64,000 nt of DNA, taken from positions 62,001-126,000 of the forward strand of contig NZ_JADQTO010000023.1 in NCBI RefSeq assembly GCF_015704865.1. The letters run 5' to 3'. The stretch's first letter is position 1. Each line of letters opens with the position of its first letter. Below, in pieces: positions 58,250 to 64,000 of the stretch. The notes beneath the pieces were generated by a model, which was given only the letters and a program-made list of their open reading frames with translations, made no database searches and was not told the origin of the DNA. The translations under genes were made by a program, and so were the position numbers. Source of the DNA: Actinoplanes aureus. GTDB taxonomy: Bacteria > Actinomycetota > Actinomycetes > Mycobacteriales > Micromonosporaceae.

Positions 58250-60064
58250 CTATGCCGGGGCGCCTTCCAGGGTCACCAGCAGGCGGGCGCCGCGTGGTAC
58301 GGCCTGCTCGTACCGGACCGAGCCGCCGTTCGCCTCGACCAGGTGGCGGACGATGAACAGGCCAAGGCCGGCGCCGCGGATGAAGCGGCCGAACACGTCC
58401 GGCAGCAGCGCCTCCGGGATCCCGGTGCCGCTGTCCTGCACCACCAGCAGCACCGTGCCGGCATCCTGACGATCGGCCCGTACGTGTATCGGCGGCGCCC
58501 CGTGCCCGAGCGCGTTCTTCAGCAGGTTCTCCACCACGACGGTCAGGTGTCCGCGGTCGGCGAGCGCGGTCAGCTCCTCGTCGATCGTGATCTCCACGTC
58601 GCCCTCGCCGGCGATCCCGGCGCTGACCGTCTCGACCACCTCGAGCAGCGGCACCGGCACCCGGCGGGCGGTCACCGCGCCGGTGTCCAGCCGGAAGAGC
58701 AACTGCAGATCGTTCATCATCTTGATCAGGCGTCGGGTGTTCTTGTCGATCTTCGTGGCCAGCTCCAGCCGGATGTCCTCCGGCAGGTCCGCCCAGTCGG
58801 CGCAGAGCAGTTCGGCGAGACTGGCGATGGAGCTGATCGGCTGTGCCACGTCGTGCGTGAGCATCGAGGTCAGGTCGTTCTTGAAGGCGAGCGCCGTGGC
58901 GAGCTCGGCATTGCCGCGCTCCAGCTCGGCGGCGTGCTCGGTGAGCGCGTTCTCGGCGCGCTTGCGTTCGGCGATGTCGACGCAGGTGGCCACGTATCCG
59001 CGGGGTGCGCCGGCGGCGTCCGGGATGGCCGCCATGGTGGCGAGCACCGGCACCTCGGTGCCGTCGGCGCGGGGAATCGTCCAGTCCAGTCCGGTGCCGG
59101 GCGGGGGTAGCGGCGGGGGGTCGTGAACGGCGTCGTGATGCCCGGTCAGTTCGCGCCACCGGCGGTTCACGTCGATCACGTGGTAGTTGGCGTCGAGCAC
59201 CATGACCGCCTCGTTCATCGACTGGAGCAGCGTCTGGGCGAAGTCCTGCCGGTCGCGGAGCTCGGCGACGAGGTGACGCTGCTGCCGGTCGGCGCGGTCG
59301 AGGGTGCGTACCAGGTATGCGAGGAGGGCGAGGAGCACGAGCGCCGCGAGGATCACCCCGGTGCTCACCGCGGCGGCCGGGCGGCTGATCCCGGTGCGTA
59401 CCGCGAGCGCGCTGACCACCGCTGCGATGATCGGCGCGGCGATCAGGGCGGGGACCAGCCGGCGTACGGCGATGCGCGGCACCGAGTCGTCCAGCGTGCG
59501 CAGCGGTCCGGTTTCCGGCCGGGCCAGAATCGTGCCGGTGGCGAGCAGCAGCAGCGCGCCGGCGAGGGGCAGCGGCATGACGCCGTCCGGCCCGCTCCCG
59601 GCCGGGAACGTCGGTGCGAACAGGCGGGGGACCAGGGCGACCAGCGCGATGATGGCGGCGCCCAGCAGCAGCGGGTCGGCGACTCGGAAGGACACGAGTC
59701 CGGTGCGGTGCGGCAGGCGCAGGTCGAGACAGGCCAGTGCCAGACCGGCGAGGATCGTGGCGACCGCCGCAGCGGGGTGATCGCCCAGGGCGGCGCCGCC
59801 GAGCACGGCCGCCACCAGCGCGAGTAGCGCGGCGGCGCCGGAGCGGACCCGGGCGGCCCGTTCACCGGGGACCGGCACCACCTGGAGAAGGAGGGCGATC
59901 CCGGCGGGGACGAGGGCAACCGCCGGACCGGGGATGACCCCGTCCGGCGGTACGCCGCCGTCGAGCGTGCGCGTGTCCAGGGCACCGAGAACGGCGACCG
60001 TGACACCGGCGCACCCGGCGATCAGCCGGGACAGCCTGCCCACGCCATGCGCCGCGATATGCAC
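58250..60064 (-). CDS. Membrane PAS-domain sensor histidine kinase
   Basis: About 604 residues from GTG 60064 (GGGGG five bases upstream); TTG 60076 is in frame. Seven or so hydrophobic helices occupy the N-terminal half. A PAS domain follows (NEAVMVLDANYHVIDVNRRW), then a coiled linker, HisKA with phospho-His in MLTHDVAQPISSIA (about residue 403), and HATPase (VVVENLLKNALGHG, DSGTGIPEA, GAGLGLFIVRHLVEANGGSV). No cognate regulator is adjacent; the single-domain regulator at 60791 is nearest. Confidence 0.9.
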   Translation of the reverse strand: MHIAAHGVGRLSRLIAGCAGVTVAVLGALDTRTLDGGVPPDGVIPGPAVALVPAGIALLLQVVPVPGERAARVRSGAAALLALVAAVLGGAALGDHPAAAVATILAGLALACLDLRLPHRTGLVSFRVADPLLLGAAIIALVALVPRLFAPTFPAGSGPDGVMPLPLAGALLLLATGTILARPETGPLRTLDDSVPRIAVRRLVPALIAAPIIAAVVSALAVRTGISRPAAAVSTGVILAALVLLALLAYLVRTLDRADRQQRHLVAELRDRQDFAQTLLQSMNEAVMVLDANYHVIDVNRRWRELTGHHDAVHDPPPLPPPGTGLDWTIPRADGTEVPVLATMAAIPDAAGAPRGYVATCVDIAERKRAENALTEHAAELERGNAELATALAFKNDLTSMLTHDVAQPISSIASLAELLCADWADLPEDIRLELATKIDKNTRRLIKMMNDLQLLFRLDTGAVTARRVPVPLLEVVETVSAGIAGEGDVEITIDEELTALADRGHLTVVVENLLKNALGHGAPPIHVRADRQDAGTVLLVVQDSGTGIPEALLPDVFGRFIRGAGLGLFIVRHLVEANGGSVRYEQAVPRGARLLVTLEGAPA

Positions 60065-60119
60065 ATATACCCCCAAGACGTGAGGGAAAGAGCATAACGC
60101 GGCCTACCGGTACGGGCGG

Positions 60120-60332
60120 TTACTTGCCCGCCCAGCTGAAGCCGTCCTCGATGCGGATCTTGCTCGCGACTCGCACGATGTCGGCGTGGTGCCGGTTGGC
60201 GTGATGGCCACAGAACGCCAGTTCGCCGCCGCTGATCAGCGTGACCTCCAACTTGGCGGCCGCGCCGCAGCGATCGCAGCGCTCGGTCAGCTCGCCGATG
60301 ACGTCGATCTCGGGCGACAGCAGGGTGGTCAT
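60120..60332 (-). CDS. DUF7455 zinc-binding-like small protein
   Basis: 70 residues. Two CxxC/H-like pairs (ERCDRCGAAAK and LAFCGHHANRHH) suggest a small zinc site. The family is conserved in actinobacteria with no known role. A FliA-like promoter pattern lies 62 bp upstream. The kinase gene starts 55 bp downstream on the same strand. Confidence 0.8.
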   Translation of the reverse strand: MTTLLSPEIDVIGELTERCDRCGAAAKLEVTLISGGELAFCGHHANRHHADIVRVASKIRIEDGFSWAGK

Positions 60333-60790
60333 ATCGCTCTCCTTGCTTAGTGGCGTGCTCGGTGGCGGGTGCAGCGTTCCTGACAGGGTGAGATTCGGCC
60401 CCCAGCACGGTCGGCTTAGAGGTTCCCCGGTGTGATCCGGCCGATCGGAATCGATCGCCTAATGCCGCACCGGGGCTGCAACCCGGCGCTACCCGGGTCT
60501 GCTCCTGTTCCTTCTCAGCTTTCCCTCAAGTGCGTACGGCATGCGTCGCGCGTCTCCGGCGCCATTCCCGGCAGCTAGTGGTGCTCGACCCGGAGTACAC
60601 CGCGGGCCGGTCACCTCAGCTTCCCAGGAACTGGTGCGCGAGTACGGCGGAACGGTAGTCGACGACTGGGCCCGCCGGCTGCTTCACCCCGGCCCACCCG
60701 ACCGGCGCCGCAGGAGACCGGCCCAAGTGCCGTACGAGACCCCGGGCCGACGGATAGCGTGAAGACGACCCGAGCCCGAGGGGGACCGCC
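60333..60790. other. Intergenic region with a divergent FliA-like promoter
   Basis: No gene is seen in 458 bp. It contains the FliA-like promoter of the DUF7455 gene and a cluster of palindromes (GATCCGGCCGATC, AATCGATCG) around 60435-60460. The promoter of the response regulator at 60791 was not identified. Confidence 0.5.
60394..60419 (-). promoter_or_regulatory. FliA-like promoter upstream of the DUF7455 gene
   Basis: On the minus strand CTAA (60419-60416), a 16-bp spacer and GCCGAA (60399-60394, continuing TC). It is identical in boxes and spacing to the flgD promoter. Confidence 0.5.
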
Positions 60791-61186
60791 ATGTCCGAGG
60801 CGCCGGTAGCCGAGCGGCCGACCGTCCTCGTCGTCGACGACGAAGAGGACCTGCGCGACATCATGCGTCGCATGCTGGAGCGCCGCGGGTACGCGACGCT
60901 GGTGGCCGGTGACCCGGAGGAGGCGATGTCGGTGTGCCGGGAGCACCCGGGCGAGATCGCCGCGCTGGTCACCGACCTGACCCTGCCCGGCGTCTCCGGC
61001 GGTGAGCTGGCCGGCGCCGCCAGCGACCTGCGTCCGGGACTCGGCGTGGTCTTCATCTCCGGGCTGCCCAAGGACATCGCGGTGACCAAGGGCCTGGTCG
61101 GCGCGGACGCGCTGCTGGTGAAGAAGCCGTTCACCGCGGACGCCCTGCTGGCGGCTCTCAAGTCGGTGCTGGGTCAGAACGGCTGA
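60791..61186 (+). CDS. Single-domain response regulator
   Basis: 131 residues with VVDDEEDLRDIM, Asp62 (ALVTDLTLPGVSGGEL), FISGLP at the Thr/Ser position and LVKKPFTADALLAALKSVL. No output domain. Sequence is closer to sensor-kinase REC domains than to CheY. Its last 29 bp overlap the convergent methyltransferase gene. Confidence 0.88.
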   Translation: MSEAPVAERPTVLVVDDEEDLRDIMRRMLERRGYATLVAGDPEEAMSVCREHPGEIAALVTDLTLPGVSGGELAGAASDLRPGLGVVFISGLPKDIAVTKGLVGADALLVKKPFTADALLAALKSVLGQNG

Positions 61187-61946
61187 GGTCGGACGAGGGC
61201 CAGGGCAGGGTCAGCTCGCCGAGGCGCCACCGGGCCGGGCCGTCCAGCACCGGCCAGCCCTCGGCGCGCATCCGGCGTACCGTCGCCAACCAGCGCTGCC
61301 GTGGTCCGAACGGGGTGGCCTCGGTGTCCCACGCCCGGCCGAGCGCGCGCAGCAACTCGTGCACCGGATGTCCCGGCACGTTGTGGTGGATCAGCGCCTT
61401 CGGCAGCCGCTCGGCGAAGACCGCCGGATGTTCCAGCACCGGCAACCGGGCGGACAGGGTGAGGGTGCGCGGCGTGCCGTTCTCGACGACCGCCCAGGTG
61501 GCGATCCGGCCGAGCTCGTCGCAGGTGCCCTCGATCAGCAGCGCGCCGGTCGCGGTCATGGTCCGCCAGGCGGCCGTGACCTCCTGCTCGTCGTACTGGC
61601 GCAGCACGTTGAAGGCGCGCACCACCACCGGGGCGAGCCCGGCCAGCTCGAACCCGCCGCGCCGGAACTCCAGCCACGGCGGATCCGCGTAGGGCTGGGC
61701 GGCGATCACCCGTACCGGATCGATCTCCAGACCGACCACCGCGACGTCCGCACGGACCGCGGCCGCCAGGCGGTCGCGCAGTTCCACCGCCGTGACCGGC
61801 GTGGCGCCATAGCCCAGGTCGATCACCAGCGGCCGCGCCGCTTCCTTCAATAGCAGTTCGCATCGGTACGCGAGAAAGTTGTCGACCCGCCGCAGCCGGT
61901 TGGGATTCGTCGTCCCCCGGGTGATCGCGCCGACCGGCTTCGCCAT
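61158..61946 (-). CDS. SAM-dependent methyltransferase (class I)
   Basis: 262 residues. Motif I is LVIDLGYGATPVTAVELRDR; motif II region has VVGLEIDPVRV. RAFNVLRQYDEQEV and LIEGTCDELGR follow. The N-terminus starts MAKPVGAITRGTTNPNRLRR. The substrate is unknown. It lies 2 bp downstream of the SDR gene on the same strand, so they probably form a unit. Confidence 0.8.
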   Translation of the reverse strand: MAKPVGAITRGTTNPNRLRRVDNFLAYRCELLLKEAARPLVIDLGYGATPVTAVELRDRLAAAVRADVAVVGLEIDPVRVIAAQPYADPPWLEFRRGGFELAGLAPVVVRAFNVLRQYDEQEVTAAWRTMTATGALLIEGTCDELGRIATWAVVENGTPRTLTLSARLPVLEHPAVFAERLPKALIHHNVPGHPVHELLRALGRAWDTEATPFGPRQRWLATVRRMRAEGWPVLDGPARWRLGELTLPWPSSDLSRSDPAPT

Positions 61947-61948
61947 CG

Positions 61949-62704
61949 TTACCTTTCCCGGTGCACCTTGTGCTGGGCGGCCTGGGCGATCGGCCGGATC
62001 ACCACACGGTCGATGTTGACGTGGTGCGGCCGGGTCGCGGTGAACGCGATGACGTCCGCGATGTCGTCGGCGACCAGCGGCTCCTTCACGCCGTCGTAGA
62101 TCGCGTCGGCCTTCTCCCGGTCACCGCCGAACCGCTTGAGCGAGAACTCGTCGGTGCGCACCATGCCCGGGTCGATCTCCACCACCCGGACCGGCTTGCC
62201 GGAGAGTTCCAGTCGCAGCGTCCCGACCACGGCGGTCTGGGCGTGCTTGGACGCGGCGTACCCGCCGCCGCCCTCGTAGACCGTGAAGGCCGCCGTCGAC
62301 CCGACCGTCACGATCGTGCCGGCGCCGCTCGCCTCGAGTGCCGGGAGCAGCGCCTGGGTGACTCGCAGGGTGCCGAGGACGTTCACGTCGTACATCCATT
62401 GCCAGTCATCCACCGACCCGGCGGCGACCGAATCAAGTCCGCGGGCGCCGCCCGCGTTGTTCACCAGCAGGGTGACCGGGCCACCCAGCCCGGCCACCAG
62501 TTCGGCCAGCCGAGCCACCGATTCGTCCGAGGTCACATCGCACTGCGCCGCGGTGGCGCCCGGACCGATCTCCTCGACCAGCTCCGCCAGCCGATCGGCC
62601 CGCCGGGCCGCGGCGACCACATGGAATCCCTCGGTGGCGAGCCGGCGGGCGGTGGCTGCTCCAATCCCGCTGGAGGCGCCGGTGACGACAGCGATGTTCT
62701 GCAT
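61949..62704 (-). CDS. SDR family NAD(P)-dependent oxidoreductase
   Basis: 251 residues. Cofactor motif VVTGASSGIGAATARRLATE, NNAGGARGL, catalytic triad Ser (TIVTVGSTAAF) and YxxxK (GGYAASKHAQTAV), and PGMVRTDEF. The preference for NADP(H) is suggested by ARRADRL after strand two. The ATG 62704 start gives the normal family N-terminus. The substrate is unknown. Confidence 0.9.
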   Translation of the reverse strand: MQNIAVVTGASSGIGAATARRLATEGFHVVAAARRADRLAELVEEIGPGATAAQCDVTSDESVARLAELVAGLGGPVTLLVNNAGGARGLDSVAAGSVDDWQWMYDVNVLGTLRVTQALLPALEASGAGTIVTVGSTAAFTVYEGGGGYAASKHAQTAVVGTLRLELSGKPVRVVEIDPGMVRTDEFSLKRFGGDREKADAIYDGVKEPLVADDIADVIAFTATRPHHVNIDRVVIRPIAQAAQHKVHRER

Positions 62705-62895
62705 GAGCTGAGCCTTCCCGCGGCGGAAAACCGATGACACTTCGTCGAGAATCCTCTCGCACCATCCGGGATAACCCCGGTTTGCAATGACCTGGATCAC
62801 CCTCGATCGGCTGCGTGGTGGTTCGGTGAGCGCCGATGGGGAAGATGAACCTTGGCGCAACAAGTTTTTACATTCGATGCGGAGGGGGCACATAC

Positions 62896-64000
62896 GTGGC
62901 TGGGCTTCGAATCGGCGGCCTGTCCGCCCCACGACGCATCGCCACCCTCTCGGTGCACACGTCGCCGCTGGAGCAGCCGGGGACCGGCGACGCGGGCGGC
63001 ATGAACGTGTACATCGTCGAGGTCGCCAAGCGTCTCGCCGAGCGCAACGTCGAGGTCGAGATCTTCACCCGGGCCACCACCAGCGGCCTGCCCCCGCTGG
63101 TCGAGATGCTGCCCGGCGTCTATGTGCGGCACGTCACCGCCGGCCCGTTCGAGGGTCTGGCCAAGGAGGAGCTGCCGTCCCAGCTGTGCGCGTTCGCCAA
63201 CGGCGTACTGCGGGCCGAGGCGGCGCACCCGCCCGGTCACTACGACCTGATCCACTCCCACTACTGGCTCTCCGGCCAGGTCGGCTGGCTCGCCCGCGAA
63301 CGCTGGGGTGTGCCGCACGTGCACACCGCGCACACTCTCGCCAAGGTGAAGAACAGGCTGATCGCGGCCGGTGACCGTCCCGAGCCGAAGGCCCGGCTGA
63401 TCGGCGAGGAGCAGGTGGTCGCCGAATCCGATCATCTGGTGGCGAACACCCGGTTCGAGGCACAGGACCTGATCTCCCACTACGACGCCGATCCGGCCCG
63501 GGTCAGCGTCGTCCAGCCCGGCGTGGATCTGGACCGGTTCCGTCCGGGCACCGCCGACCGGGCCCGCTTCGGCCTGCCTACCGACGGCCGGATCGTGGCC
63601 TTCGTCGGCCGGATCCAACCGCTCAAGGCGCCCGACGTGCTGATCTCCGCGGTCGCCGAGATGCGCGCCCGGGGTACGTCCGACGTGACCCTGGTGATCT
63701 GCGGCGGCCCCAGCGGCAGTGGCCTGGAGCGCCCCACCGCGCTGATCGAGCTGGCCGCCTCCCTCGGTGTCTCCGACTCGGTGGTCTTCCTACCTCCGCA
63801 GACCGGCCCCGACCTGGCCGCCCTGTACCGGGCCGCCGACCTGGTCGCGGTGCCGTCCTACAACGAGTCGTTCGGGCTGGTCGCGCTCGAGGCGCAGGCC
63901 TGCGGCACTCCGGTGGTCGCCGCCGCGGTGGGCGGCCTGGTCACCGCGGTCCGGGACGGGATCAGCGGCGTGCTCGTCGACGGGCACAACCCCGCCGACT
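62896..64000 (+). CDS. mshA: D-inositol 3-phosphate glycosyltransferase MshA (3' end beyond window)
   Basis: At least 368 residues from GTG 62896, which has GGAGGGGG seven bases upstream. The GT4-type N-terminus reads HTSPLEQPGTGDAGGMNVYI; later landmarks are EIFTRATTSGLPP, HYDLIHSHYWLSGQVGWLAR, TAHTLAKVKN, VQPGVDLDRFRPG and the donor site ESFGLVALEAQACGTPVVAA. It makes GlcNAc-inositol-phosphate, the first step of mycothiol. The frame is open to the window end. Confidence 0.93.
   Translation, partial: MAGLRIGGLSAPRRIATLSVHTSPLEQPGTGDAGGMNVYIVEVAKRLAERNVEVEIFTRATTSGLPPLVEMLPGVYVRHVTAGPFEGLAKEELPSQLCAFANGVLRAEAAHPPGHYDLIHSHYWLSGQVGWLARERWGVPHVHTAHTLAKVKNRLIAAGDRPEPKARLIGEEQVVAESDHLVANTRFEAQDLISHYDADPARVSVVQPGVDLDRFRPGTADRARFGLPTDGRIVAFVGRIQPLKAPDVLISAVAEMRARGTSDVTLVICGGPSGSGLERPTALIELAASLGVSDSVVFLPPQTGPDLAALYRAADLVAVPSYNESFGLVALEAQACGTPVVAAAVGGLVTAVRDGISGVLVDGHNPAD

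Noticed and set aside
60541..60762. 73-codon plus frame upstream of the response regulator
   Set aside because: Low-complexity Arg/Pro/Gly content without a good ribosome-binding site; treated as non-coding.
1..64000. tRNA or rRNA genes
   Set aside because: No cloverleaf with a conserved TTCGA-type T-loop and matching acceptor stem, and no rRNA-like block, was noticed on reading. A covariance-model scan would be decisive.

Overview
The window is high-GC actinobacterial DNA with dense, often 1-4 bp overlapping genes and frequent GTG and TTG starts. A mycothiol glycosyltransferase (mshA, right edge), a mycothiol-dependent isomerase-family protein, a heparin-binding haemagglutinin cluster and a complete-looking chemotaxis/flagellar island together point to a motile-spore member of the Micromonosporaceae, most likely Actinoplanes or a close relative. 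The genus assignment is inference; the gene families are read directly.

Left arm (1-15.3 kb): housekeeping and accessory genes. These are a DsrE-like protein, nitrobindin, a PabC-like class IV aminotransferase, a Fur-family regulator, YgfZ, a BKACE enzyme, an asparaginase, an XRE regulator-hbhA-DUF2516 cluster, an alpha/beta hydrolase, an EI24 membrane protein, a small secreted SH3-like protein flanked by an inverted repeat pair, a GH1 beta-glucosidase-LacI pair, an MDMPI-family protein, murB and a CAP-domain secreted protein.

Centre (15.7-55.5 kb): a 40-kb chemotaxis and flagellar island. An OmpR-type orphan response regulator (candidate TcrA) precedes a che operon: cheA, cheW, an unknown gene, cheB, cheR, a CheY-like regulator, cheX, cheY and a CheX-like gene. 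Rightward units follow: flgD-flgE; flbD-motA-motB-fliL; fliM-N-O-P-R-flhB-flhA-flhF-like-small membrane gene. Leftward units are flgB-flgC-fliE-F-G-H-I, then a repeat island, then fliJ-muramidase-fliK, plus fliC-fliD-fliS-fliT-like. A rightward unit flgN-flgK-flgL-fliW-csrA closes the island. Eight positions share a promoter pattern CTCA/CTAA-N16/17-GCCGAA-like, consistent with a FliA-type sigma factor that is not encoded here. Two of them also carry direct repeats resembling the published TcrA box.

Oddities in the island: FliM lacks the CheY-binding peptide, fliQ is missing between fliP and fliR, FlhF has lost its GTPase motifs, FlhB carries NPVH instead of NPTH, CheA has two C-terminal CheW domains, and an 82-bp triplicated repeat splits fliI from fliJ.

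Right arm (55.5-64 kb): a secreted M23 peptidase, a PHP-domain protein, an SRPBCC protein, a PAS histidine kinase, a zinc-ribbon-like DUF7455 protein with a FliA-like promoter, a single-domain response regulator, a methyltransferase, an SDR oxidoreductase and mshA, which runs off the edge.
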